Of a stretch of DNA of 64,000 nucleotides, positions 1 to 10,022 are shown piece after piece. The DNA comes from Paramacrobiotus metropolitanus. Taxonomy: Eukaryota > Tardigrada > Eutardigrada > Parachela > Macrobiotidae. Under the pieces are notes generated by a model that was given only the letters and a program-made list of their open reading frames with translations, had not been told where the DNA came from and did not search any database. The first letter of the stretch is position 1; every line of letters starts with the position of its first letter. The position numbers and the translations under genes are program-made. The stretch spans positions 124,001 to 188,000 of the forward strand of contig NW_026570355.1 in the NCBI RefSeq assembly GCF_019649055.1, given 5' to 3'.

Positions 1-2722
1 CGCTTCAACCCATTTCGTTAGGTGGTCTATTGCCACGATGAGGTAGGCGTTTCCTTTAGAACTTGTTGTAAACGGTCCAAGATAGTCGATTCCAACGGTA
101 TTGAATGGTCCTGAAACTGGTAGAGGTTGTAAGTATCCAGAAGGTTTACTATTCGGCGACTTCGAAATCTGGCAGGACTTGCACGAAGTTACATATTGAA
201 AAACATCTTTAATGCAGTTTGTCCAATAATACTTTTGATGAATTCTTTCGTAAGTACGGGAAACTCCAAAGTGTCCGGAAGTGTCGTGAGCGTTCTTGAG
301 TACTGTCTCTTGTAGTGCGGCAGGTACAACCAGGAGAAAATTCATTCTGTTGTCACGGAGAACAATACGATAAAGGATGTCGTTCTTGATTACAAAGTGC
401 ACTCTTTTCTGGCGGTAATTTGGTGTTGTCGTATCTCCACGGAGAGTGTCGATAATCTTTGAACAATACGAGTCTTGCTGTTGCATTAAGGCGATGTTAA
501 AAGATTCTAGGAAAAATAAAGGTGTAGATAGCTGGTGTTCAGGTGGGACGTCTATTGCGTCATAAGGAAATCTTGACAAACAGTCGGCCATATTATTAAC
601 TTTTCCAGGTCTGTATCCAATTCGCATGTTGTAGGGGCGTAATCTTAGGATCCATCGGGCTAGGCGTCCAGTTAGGTTTTTCGCTTTCAGTAGTCCAGTT
701 AAGGCGTTGTGATCCGTTATTATGTCGAAGGTCTTTCCAGGGTTTCCGACGTAAGGGTGAAAAATTTCTACGGCAAAAACTACGGCGGCAAGCTCTTGTT
801 CGGTCGTGGAATAGTTCTTTTCTGATGCGGTAAGGCTTCTTGAGGCATAGGCTATTGGCTGAACATTTCCGTTGTTGTCCACTTGGTTGAGTACTGCGCC
901 AAGTCCTAGCATTGAGGCGTCTGTTTCCAAAATGAGATTCTTATTCGGGTCGAAGTGTGCCAGGAGAGGCTTGCTGACCAATTTCTTTTTAAGAGATTCA
1001 AAGGCAACTTGTTGTTCATCGGTCCACCGGAATGGTTGGTCTTTCTGAGTAAGGCGGTTCAAAGGATTGGCAATAAGGGAAAAATCTTTAATGAATTTCC
1101 GATAATGATTGGCAGCGCCCAGAAACGATCGCAGTGTCTTTAAGTCTGTCGGCACGGGAAACTTCTGTATAGTTGCTACTTTATTGGCATCAGGTGAAAT
1201 TCCATCAGGTGTTACAGTATGTCCAAGGAAGTTGAGTTTATTGCATCCAAAGTGGCATTTTGAGGGCTTGAGCATCAGGTTTGCGTCGAGAAATTTCATT
1301 AGAACTTTTTCCAGGTGTTCCAGGTGAGCTTCGAACGAAGGGCTGTATACTTGAACATCGTCAAGGTAAACAATGACGAACTTGAACTTGAAATCTTTAT
1401 GTATGCTGTCCATTAGACGTGAGAATGTAGCCGGGGCATTACAGAGTCCAAACGGCATAACTTCGAATCTGTAAAGTCCTTCTGGTGTTAAAAAGGCTGT
1501 CTTGTCTTTCGAGTCTTCATGCATTTCAACTTGCAGGTATCCTGAAAGGAGATCCAGGCCGGTAAACCACTTTGATCCTTGTAGTACGTCTAAACAATCG
1601 TCAATTCTTGGAAGGGGATACAAATCTTTCTTCGTGATTGAATTAATGGCACGGAAGTCGATACATAGACGGAGCTCTTTATCTTTCTTCGGGACCAGGA
1701 CAATATTGCACGCCCATTCGGAGTTGCAGGGAGTTATTATTTTTTCTTCGATCCATTCTTTTACCTGCTTGTTAATGAATTCGCGTTGCCACGGGGCATG
1801 GCGTCGTAACGCTTGATGTACAGGAGGGTTTGATCCGGTGTCAATATCGTGTTTGATTTTGTTGGTTCTTCCAACTTTCTTTTCTTTCGAAGGGAATAGT
1901 GTACGGTACTTATAGAGTAATTGAAGCATCTCATGACGTTGGGAATGGGACATATCTTTGCCGAAATTAAATTGATTAGAAAATTCTTCTATGGAAACGT
2001 CTTGTGATTCCGGAGAGCCATCTTGTAGCAAGTCTGTTGGGCTAATAAACTTTTCATCTTTAAATTCTGTATGTGGATCCACTTGTATATCTGTACGTGC
2101 ACGTGCTGCCATGTTGGCAAGGCCGGGAACGGGAGCTGCAGACTTATTCCGGCTTGTATCCAGTGTACGATGAATGTTCACGGCTGAACCGGCATTGTTG
2201 ATGGAAGGTTGCGCGCTTAATGTCGATTCAGGGCCACGAAAGTTCAAGGTTGGACTAGGCAATATACTGTATGAAGTGGGTATGCGTACGCAGGCGACAG
2301 GAATTGATTCTTGATTCTCCGGGTTGACCAGCTGGCTATCTGCAAAACTTAATAGGAACGGTGTAGTAATTAAATAATCATTGCCCAATAATAAATCAAA
2401 AGGAAAATTATGTAGGATTGCTACGGTTAATTCGGCATTAAATCCTAATAATTGAATGTCCATGCGGCATGCTTCTGTTGGTTGAACTATTATATTAGAA
2501 ACAGTCCCAAGTGAAGGTCCATTATAATTCATACGAGTAAATAAGTACTTTGATGCAACACGATCACTGATTAAAGAAATACCAGACCCAGTGTCTATAA
2601 TTGCGGTGAGTGGCTCATTGTTAATGAAAAAGTTAAATGATAAAGCGCCTGTATAGAAATGACAGATAGGTATCAGTGACTTACGATCCACAGCTTCGTG
2701 AGCCAGAGAAGCTGTGGTATTC
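1..2722 (-). CDS. pol: Pol polyprotein (protease, RT, RNase H, integrase), truncated by window edge
   Basis: The frame is open from the overlap with gag (upstream stop near 2812) to position 1, and I checked every codon. The aspartic protease has DTGSG around 2595-2581. Reverse transcriptase has the catalytic YLDD at about 1368-1357, preceded by a MPFGLCNAP-type motif near 1459. RNase H carries ETDAS near 929-915 and TEQELAAV near 820-797. The integrase N-terminal HHCC zinc site has His codons near 288 and 273 and CKSC near 182-171; the first catalytic Asp (GIDYLG) is at 87-85. The remaining acidic residues are off the edge. It lies in the -1 frame relative to gag. Confidence 0.95.
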
Positions 2723-2730
2723 AGTTTAAA
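2688..2730 (-). promoter_or_regulatory. Programmed -1 ribosomal frameshift signal at gag/pol junction
   Basis: On the minus strand the heptamer T TTA AAC (2730-2724) is in the gag frame and fits X XXY YYZ. The gag stop TGA follows at once. After a 6-nt spacer comes a perfect 9-bp stem, CCACAGCTT (2717-2709) with AAGCTGTGG (2696-2688), around a 12-nt loop. Slipping back one base enters the pol frame just upstream of the protease. Spacing and layout match known viral and retroelement -1 frameshift sites. Confidence 0.88.
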
Positions 2731-3761
2731 TATTGCGGAGCCGGCAGTGCATGAACAGTTGGCGGATGCAGCATAGTGGCATACGACGGCTGGACATTTC
2801 TTTGGCCTTGATTATTTTTATTTCGTTGCCGGCATTCTTTAATGGTGTGATTGGTACGCTTGCAGTAGTTGCAGAACTTTCGTGTGTATCCTCTGTGTCC
2901 TCTAAAGTTTCCTCTTCCGCCTCTGCCGAAACGACGGTTCATATATGGTCTGGATCCGTTCAGTGTCATCCTCTCAATCGCTCTCTCAATGGCAGTTAAG
3001 CGATCGTCCATATTAGGGTTGCTGTGACGTGACTCAGCGGTGTTATTGAATAAGGCGGCAATGACAGGATTCTTCACACAGTCGGCAACTTCTCTCTCCC
3101 ACTGCTTATTCTGGTATGCTTTCTCTCTCACTACCTCTTTCAGCTTAATGAGGAATTCATTCGGCGTAGATGGCATATTGCTCACGAATCCTGACTTCAG
3201 CTGCGGTGGCAGCCCATCGAACAGCTTATTCACGACTTCGCGTTCGGTCGGCGAGTCAGAAATAGAATTGAGGTATCGCATGACATTGGCGTAGTAGTCG
3301 TTTGGATTACCAGCGTACGTCAGTGAGCGCTTGGTGTCTTTAGCCAAGTCGTAGTCAAACAGCTGTTTGGCGAAGGCATCGCGTAGCAGTTTCTTCATTT
3401 CTGTCCATGTCCCTTCAGCAGGCAGCGTGTTGTATATGCGCAGGGCAGTTCCATTGAATGCACGGTACAAATTACCGATTGCGTCTTTATTAGTCCAGTC
3501 GTGCTGTTTAATGCAAATCTCGTACTTTAACAACCAGTCTTCAAAATCTTCATCTTCTTTGTTTGCAAACTGCGGTAATTCTTTAGTTGGCACTTTCTTC
3601 TTATGCGTCTCAGAAATACCTTTAATGATGTCAGTTGCACCGGCACCGTTCTCTGCTAAATCGCGAATTTCATTCAGTTGTCGTTGTAAGTTGTCGGTTG
3701 CAGCCATTTGCGCACGGATGGCGTTTGCGTGGTTAACGAGCGTGTCCTCTTCTTTCGCCAT
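2721..3761 (-). CDS. gag: Gag polyprotein of the LTR retrotransposon
   Basis: The predicted protein has 346 residues and forms the capsid/nucleocapsid of the element. The central part (about residues 75-215) has the look of a Ty3/gypsy capsid fold: a WLLKYE-type start, a FNGTALRIYN segment and a late LPPQLKSGF segment. A basic Gly/Arg-rich stretch (RRFGRGGRGNFRGHRG, about 275-290) follows, then one CCHC zinc knuckle, CNYCKRTNHTIKEC (CX2CX4HX4C). The ATG at 3761 is the first good start. It ends in TGA directly after a slippery heptamer, so pol is probably made by -1 frameshifting. Confidence 0.9.
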   Translation of the reverse strand: MAKEEDTLVNHANAIRAQMAATDNLQRQLNEIRDLAENGAGATDIIKGISETHKKKVPTKELPQFANKEDEDFEDWLLKYEICIKQHDWTNKDAIGNLYRAFNGTALRIYNTLPAEGTWTEMKKLLRDAFAKQLFDYDLAKDTKRSLTYAGNPNDYYANVMRYLNSISDSPTEREVVNKLFDGLPPQLKSGFVSNMPSTPNEFLIKLKEVVREKAYQNKQWEREVADCVKNPVIAALFNNTAESRHSNPNMDDRLTAIERAIERMTLNGSRPYMNRRFGRGGRGNFRGHRGYTRKFCNYCKRTNHTIKECRQRNKNNQGQRNVQPSYATMLHPPTVHALPAPQYLN

Positions 3762-4396
3762 TTTGTTGTTAAAATCCCGGTATCGCTTCGATAGTAATTC
3801 GAAAAACGATGTTTCTTGTGGTTGAATATAAGGTGGACTTTCTGGACGAGGCGGTGGGTCAGGTATTGGGTCGAAGAAGAGACGTGGATCATCTACTTCC
3901 TCTTTTTCGTTCTCTTCGTTTGCTTCGTTTGCTTCGCGTGGCTAGAGGGCTTTGGCTGGGCGGTTTGCACGTTCAAGGGCGGCGTACTGATCGTGAATTG
4001 GTATAGCTGGTAAATGGAGTCGAGAACGAGTGGATACCCCTGGGGGTTGTTGCGAGAAATCTGCTCGAAGAATCGTTCGATCTGGTGAGTCGCCACGTTT
4101 GCTAGCGGATGATTCGTCGTTGGAGAAGTATCCTTCTTCCCGGAACTGGACTTTTTCTTCTGCGGCATTAGCGTGAGACATTAGCTGCGTAGCGTACGTA
4201 CCGGTTTACGACATAACAATCACTGGTGGAGAGGGTTGTAAGGTGTCCAAGTAATCCGAAAATACGTAAATAAATGATGGAAAGGTCACAAAAGTATCGC
4301 GGTATATAAAGATACTTTTTCAAAAAGAAAACAAAATTTGTCATGGGCACTCGTGTTAACTGAGTAAAACAGTCAACGGCCCTGGAGCCACCAAGT
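3762..4396 (-). other. Retrotransposon leader with short lysine-rich reading frame
   Basis: This is the region between the LTR and gag. A 91-residue frame at 4168-3893 begins MPQKKKSSSGKKDTS and ends in a run of Lys/Thr-rich residues. It is not in frame with gag, and a stop precedes gag. It may be leader RNA with no coding role. I recognise no domain in it. Confidence 0.4.
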
Positions 4397-4607
4397 TGTT
4401 ACGTGCTTATTTCGTAAAGGCGCGGATGTTACTGTGAGCTTTAATGATAGAACAAGCTGAAGGATACAAATGTCAGCCGGCGCTTTATAAGCCGAGCTGA
4501 GTTCCAAAACACATATAAATAGATTAGGGCAGGCGCAAGAAAGATACTTCTATGATACACATATAAGGAGATATTATTAATAGTTAAGCTAATGTATACT
4601 CGTAACA
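4397..4607 (-). repeat. 5' LTR, 211 bp
   Basis: The segment is bounded by a 6-bp inverted repeat, TGTTAC at 4397-4402 and GTAACA at 4602-4607, giving the canonical TG...CA ends. On the minus strand it contains a TATAAA box near 4489-4484, preceded by CTCGGCT, and A-rich ATTAAA/AATAAG motifs downstream that could serve polyadenylation. Just inside it (4394 downward) the minus strand reads TGGTGGCTCCAGGG, a plausible tRNA primer-binding site because it starts with TGG; I cannot name the tRNA. The boundaries are inferred from one LTR only. Confidence 0.72.
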
Positions 4608-4630
4608 AAACTTCATACCGCTTATAACTG

Positions 4631-5524
4631 CAGTATCGGGAAAAAAAGATTTATGAGGAGCCGTTCCCGACCTTCAAGCCCCCTAGTTTCAGTGACGAGC
4701 AATGCGTTACGTTGAAAGGTTACACTTGCGTCCCCCGCGATTACAACTGCACTGACAGAACCTTCTTCACCATAGAGTGTGAACGAAACCCGCCGCTCGA
4801 TAAACTGCGTCGATTAGTTTCCGAAGTCAGTAAATCGTTGCAAGCAGTGAAACTGGTGTGGTACGATGCGCTGCATGTCGATGTAAAGATATTTGCACCG
4901 ATTCGCCGGCAAGTGGTTTATTTCACAGTGGTTCTGTGCGCCAGCAGTAGGTTTACGATGGGTTTAGCCGAATTCCGCTTCAGCAATTTGCTGGCGCTCA
5001 AGTTCTCGCATTGTCGAAATCTGATAATCGGAAAAAGAGACTTTTCGGGGTTAGACAGAGTGACAACAATTTTGTTCTGGAGAAGTACGATTCATTCACT
5101 GGAATGGAATGCTTTTGCCGTTTTGCCAAGTTTGAGAGTATTGAGTCTAGAGGCCCCTTTCTGCCAAACAGAAGAGGAAAAAAATATGGGACATACACAG
5201 AAACCCGACGTCCTTTACCTCCAGTTTATCGAGGACCTCCACTGTGGCTGTCGGTTCTCGAAATTTCGATCTTGGATGAAGAGTAATAAAGCGTTAACTG
5301 CAGTAACTAGCGATGGTGAAGTTTTCCACATTGAAGAAGTGATGCAGAGTACAGGATACACGGTTAAGGATCTGTACTACCCATCAGACTGCAGCAAAAT
5401 ACCATTTGCTGTTAATCCAGATTTCTTTAATTACTCTCGCATGGAGTATTCAATTAACGAGCCAGTTTGTTATGAAACTGGCACTGCGTCTGTTTACTCT
5501 GTTGTTCCGACGGTTTTTGACTGA
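4631..5524 (+). CDS. Leucine-rich-repeat extracellular protein, exon(s) missing at 5' end
   Basis: An open frame runs from a probable acceptor (AACTGCAG, ending at 4630) to TGA at 5524, about 297 residues with no initiator Met or signal peptide, so an upstream exon must exist. The first part is Cys-rich (QCVTLKGYTC, then NC and EC). The middle has LRR-like periodicity (LLALKFSHCRNLIIG, LDRVTTILFW, LPSLRVLSLE). The end resembles an LRR C-terminal cap, with DLHCGCRFSKFRSWM and a later DC. Such proteins are secreted or cell-surface. No membrane segment is visible before the stop. The retrotransposon LTR ends only 23 bp upstream, so the insertion sits in the preceding intron or has cut the gene off. 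Confidence 0.62.
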   Translation, partial: QYREKKIYEEPFPTFKPPSFSDEQCVTLKGYTCVPRDYNCTDRTFFTIECERNPPLDKLRRLVSEVSKSLQAVKLVWYDALHVDVKIFAPIRRQVVYFTVVLCASSRFTMGLAEFRFSNLLALKFSHCRNLIIGKRDFSGLDRVTTILFWRSTIHSLEWNAFAVLPSLRVLSLEAPFCQTEEEKNMGHTQKPDVLYLQFIEDLHCGCRFSKFRSWMKSNKALTAVTSDGEVFHIEEVMQSTGYTVKDLYYPSDCSKIPFAVNPDFFNYSRMEYSINEPVCYETGTASVYSVVPTVFD

Positions 5525-6640
5525 TTTTTCTATTTTTCCCAAGTCAGACGGATGCGGATTTTTATTTTGTTTTTACGTTTATGGTGTGCCAAATCAACTG
5601 GAACTTGATATAACAATAACTGGTGGCTAAATGAGCTTTTTTTAGAATTATCCAGGATTGTATGAAGCGAGCCAAAGGAAAGTTACTTAGCTAACAGACG
5701 AACTACAAACATACACTTATGTTAGATTTGAAAACACTGTTTAAGGTCATTCCGGAGAAAGACCTAAAAGGCCGCCAATTCGAATAAATTCTGTGATTTT
5801 TGAGCGGTGGTTTGCTGGAGACTGGATGAACCTGTGAGCTGTGGTCAGGGTCATAAAAAGAAAATAAAAAAGGAAGTAAAGAAGAAATTTTACCGATCGA
5901 AAAAAGGAAGTACGTTTTCGCATTTTAAATCTCAATACATCTGAGAAAACAAATTTTGGCCATTTCCCTTCTGGATTTTATCAATTTAAGGGTTTTTGCT
6001 TTCGAAGTGTCTCGGGGCAACGGTTTTCACTGGAATTGGAATACTTTAAATTGGTATTGTTGCTTGGAAATGGAATTTCAACAGTAATATGAAACATTGT
6101 GAAAATCCTAGTTAAGTAATTTATTGTATAAAATGATTTTTTTACCTTTCCTGGAATGTGAATGGCCCCTTGGGGGCCGGGGGTTTCTTCGAAACAAACT
6201 TTCTTTATTTTCTAAATTTTCAAAAATTAATTAATTAAAAAACAGTATTTCAACTGGAATTATTACAGTTACTTATTCTAAAATAATAATGATGCGCATT
6301 CATCTATGCGCAGGTGTTTCACGTTCACGTTTCACGTTCTATATTAACGCAGTTTAATACAGAGCGAATTTTAATTTGTACGAATAATATAATACACACC
6401 CCTTGAGATGCACGTAATTTATTCAAAAATTGGGTGCAGGATTTGCATAAACATCCTAAGTTACTCCTAGCAAAAAGTACACGCAGGTTATAAATTAGCA
6501 GGTTTTATAATGAAATCATCATTTTTCGGCTGTGCTGCCATTGTAAGTTACTCGATTCGGGCTCAACATCGGAGAGGGGGCGCGGAACCTGCAGTGCCCG
6601 TGCCCGCACACATATTGTTATGGCATATAATGCAATAATA
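5525..6640. other. AT-rich intergenic DNA
   Basis: I see no coding exon, RNA gene or repeat family I can support here; only short random frames interrupted by stops and A/T runs. Confidence 0.6.
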
Positions 6641-7663
6641 CCGGGTGGCCGAACAAAATGGCTCTGTCCGCTTTTTGCTTGACCCTCGCAAACTAATTGA
6701 TGCACTGCAAATTACTTAGCCTTGTTCGATAGACAATTTTATCAGCTACAAAAACCAATAAAATGTTTTTCGAAAAATCAAGAGTTCCACGTTAACAATG
6801 GTGCCAAGTAATATCGTATCGAAATTTTTAGTGTCCCAGCTCATAAAGTTAAAAATTGTGTCTCAGTTTGTTTTCGTCGGTAGATCTATAATTTTTTAAT
6901 TGTTCTATCTAGTGAAGGACTTCAAAATATTGTTGACATGGTGCATGCCCTGGATAAACTATGCACTAAACAACCTTTCTGACTTTTCGACAAAACTGCA
7001 CGTTTTTTACTTTGTTGTTTTGAGTATTTTAGTTTTGAGTATTTGAGTATTTTAGTTACAGTTTTTTGTACATGACAGGGTGCAACAAAAAATCCCGTTC
7101 AACTGGCAGTTGTAAGTGCGTAGTTACCCTTTCAAACACAGGTTTAAACCAGGACTGATTTCGAAGCGATGATTTGAAAACTGAAACTTTGAAAATTGAA
7201 AATAAATTATGATAATTTGAAAATTGAAAATATTTTTCGAAAAACCTGCTACCGCGTTTCATGAGGATCAAATGTGGGAAGTCTCAAACCATTTGCTCCC
7301 TGGTCAGACAGGGTCACATGAATGTCGCTGTTTTTTACAATGAAAAAACCAGAAACAATCCTTCTTTCCGAAACGGTAACGCGGTAAACTTTAACGTATT
7401 TAGTTGAGTACCTGAAATTCCGGTATTTAAACAGGAAAATTTGAAGTTTTGTTTCCAGGACATCATTCAACTTTACCCCTTTTTATAAAAAGGATTAAAA
7501 AAACGGAATCTTCTTGAACTAATGGTTTGACTGTCACTTTGACATATCTCTTATACACTTTGGACATGGCTCTTTCAAATAAAACTAAGATTCTTTCAAT
7601 GAAGAAAAGCACTGACCCATGGCACCTCAGTAAGACAGATGGCCACTTTGTTCAGCCACCCGG
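6641..7663. mobile_element. Non-autonomous element with terminal inverted repeats, about 1.0 kb
   Basis: The left end (from 6641) reads CCGGGTGGCCGAACAAAATG. The right end, read inward from 7663 on the other strand, starts CCGGGTGGCTGAACAAAGTG. The two agree at most positions for about 25 bp, and weak similarity continues outward. Both ends abut TA, as expected of Tc1/mariner-type insertion. No transposase frame is visible inside. Boundaries are uncertain because similarity continues past the TA. Confidence 0.5.
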
Positions 7664-7719
7664 TAACTGCATTGTGGTAACACGTAAATATACAAGCCTG
7701 TCGGCAAATTGTCAATTGA

Positions 7720-8010
7720 GCATGTAATGGTAGCGATATTAGCGCTAAGTTGGCGCTTGCATGATCGCCACTACTTTCATCGCATTGCGTAATTGTGCCT
7801 TGCAATTATGGATTGTCTCTTACTGCACCGACCGTTTCTACCCACATTACGCCAGGCAATTACGTACAATATTCTCATTCAAATACCTGGCGGACACCAA
7901 GCCACCAGCAAGCCAAATGCATGTTGCGTGTAAAAAAACAGTGTGGCGCGCGTCGTAGTAGGGATTTAAGCGTTACCCGTACATTTCTAATCTTTGCTGT
8001 ATTTACGAAT
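7720..8010 (+). mobile_element. Diverged relative of the 29.5-kb MITE
   Basis: This stretch matches the interior of the element at 29498-29830 in the same orientation. Both carry a GCGC...TTGCGCTTG hairpin followed by a GATNGCCAC block, then TTACGCCAGGCA, AAGCCACCAG and GCCAAATGCATGTT. The terminal repeats of the 29.5-kb copy are not clear here, so this is an older or truncated copy. Confidence 0.55.
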
Positions 8011-8860
8011 GCTTGTACATTGTACTTGTTGGCTGAGCTGCCTGAACATGATGGCTGTCTTGCTTTATTAAGTTTTTTTTGTAAACTGTTTTGATAAATT
8101 GGAGAAGTTGAGAATTCCCCAGAAACCTAGATTCGAATTTTCCCATATTTTCTCAACTGAAAATTGCTATTCGGACTGCTAAACAGGTTTTTGTGTACCT
8201 AATTGCCGTTTCAATAATTTTTTGCAAAATTTCATTTGACACCACAGTTAACAATCACGGCCCATTTTTTTAGTAGTAAATCTGTCTAGCGAAGGCTAAA
8301 TAGTTTACAGTGCGATAAGTGTTGCACGAGAAACAAACCATAAAAACAAGCGGCGATTTTGTGCGCAGCTACGCGCGTTAACGCTGTATACGGTATAGTA
8401 CTCATTTTTGTCCAAAATTTGGCTGCATTCGTTTTGGTTTGGGCACTGGGCACGCCATTTCGACCTTTGCAGATGAAATATAAAGCATATCACGGCAGTA
8501 AGCTATCAATTTTGAAATAAATGAAACTTGTCTGAACTGGAGGATGAAAAGTGCCTTGGTAGGCTTTATTTTTATAAGTAATTTGGAAATTAAATACCGT
8601 ATATAGACAAGTAAATGGCATACGAGTACTCATTACGCAGTACACACCGCGAACTAATTACTCAGTACACACCTCACTAGTAGGAAGTTCCTGATAGGAA
8701 CCGTAGGATACAGTAATCGTACTTTACATCAGATGCGATTGGAAGAATTGCATCGTTTATTGCCTCATTGGTAGGGCATTGCGCACGGTTGTCATGACGA
8801 TGTGTGTATTGTATTGAAACCGTCAACTTGCGTAGTAGCTCTGCAGTAAACTTCCGACGT
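8011..8860. other. Intergenic DNA, nothing recognised
   Basis: There are only short interrupted frames; no gene, repeat array or element ends are supported. Confidence 0.5.
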
Positions 8861-9245
8861 GTCCATTCATTTTGGCCGCCATTCATTTCGCCCACCAGTG
8901 ATTACCGCGTTCAATTTTTTTAGGTTATGCTTACTGTACGTTTTCCTTAGGTTTTCCTAGTTTTTTTTATTAGGTTTTATATGTAATCACAAAGTGAGGC
9001 TGTGAGTCAAGAAATGTTTGTTTCCTATGTTTTATTCCTAGGTGCTTACGTCTTAGGTTTCTTAGGTTCTAATTTCTGCTTTATGTTTATTTTTTGTTTT
9101 AAAAAGACGTTGCTTGGTTACAGTCTTAGAAAATGAGCAGCGAATGCGTGTGTCACTGTAGCTAAAAATCGAACTCGGTACCCAAATTATGGTGGCCGAA
9201 TGGTGACCAAATGAACGGTGGACAAAATGATAGGGCGCCAACTCC
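8861..9245. mobile_element. Foldback-type element with CATTTTGGCC motif arms and TTAGG core
   Basis: The left arm (8861-8897) contains two units of CATTCATTTYGSCCRCC. The right arm (9188-9240) contains the complement as GGTGGCCGAATGGTGACC and GGTGGACAAAATGATAGG. Between them TTAGG-type motifs recur (CCTTAGGTTTTCC near 8948, CTTAGGTTTCTTAGG near 9051). No target duplication was found. The layout matches the elements at 10.99, 30.3 and 43.5 kb. Confidence 0.55.
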
Positions 9246-10022
9246 GTTAACAGTGGAAACGTACGCGTGACAGTTGACTGTGAAAACGTAGCAAGCGTAC
9301 TCGTATTAACGCAATGCTTAAAGTTCAAGACTTGAGCACAACACAGTACTTCGACGTCGCCACTTGTCCGACTTTACCTTGGTGTCGTCGTGGTTATAAA
9401 AGGGGCAGATAGTTGCTTAGGCATTAGGCAAGCACTCGCTGTACTTGCTGTCGTCACCCGGTTGGAGTATGACGTTTTGACAAAACGTACGGTTAAATCA
9501 GGCGGGGTACATAACCACCATGCTTTTCTTTTTCCAAAACGTAAAATGCCGTCTTTAACATAGAAATTCGATAAGTACAGTACTCGCAACATTTACATAC
9601 GCACTAGCAAATTTAACAAAGTTTTTGCTTGTCCATGTTAAAACGGAAATCATTTCCTACCGCTTTCTGTAGAAAATTAGTCTTGACTAGAAATGTGTGG
9701 CGACCTTACGTTATGGGAGCTCCCGTGTACTAGTATCGAAAACATAAGTGTGAGTGTGACCTACCGAAAGTCACATTATCTGGACGACAACATCCTCAGC
9801 GTTTATTCGTGCACGTAGTGAGATTACAGTACTGGTAAACGGATTTACTGGTATTTTGTGAATTTGGCATAAGAACAGTTCATATTCTTACTTTCCACTT
9901 AAGCTACGCTACTGAGTTTAAATGGTCATTTAATACTGTCGGAATGCTATACGGATGATGCAGTGCATCTTCCCTTTAGCACGTCAGCATTTAAGTACAG
10001 TAATAATTATTATAAGGTCGAT
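9246..10022. other. Intergenic DNA, nothing recognised
   Basis: There is no supported gene or repeat between two inverted-repeat elements. Confidence 0.5.

Larger units (their letters stand above)
1..4607 (-). mobile_element. Ty3/gypsy-type LTR retrotransposon, 5' part (3' part beyond the window edge)
   Basis: Read on the minus strand the order is LTR (4607-4397), leader (4396-3762), gag (3761-2721), then pol (from about 2722 to the edge). The domain order protease, reverse transcriptase, RNase H, integrase is that of Ty3/gypsy (Metaviridae-like) elements, not copia. Pol has no stop codon over about 900 codons and gag is complete, so the copy is young or under recent selection. The integrase core, the 3' LTR and the second target duplication lie outside the window, so LTR-LTR divergence cannot be judged. 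Confidence 0.93.

Noticed and set aside
1109-3825. Plus-strand frames across the retrotransposon
   Set aside because: They are antisense shadows of gag and pol, which have clear domain motifs on the minus strand.
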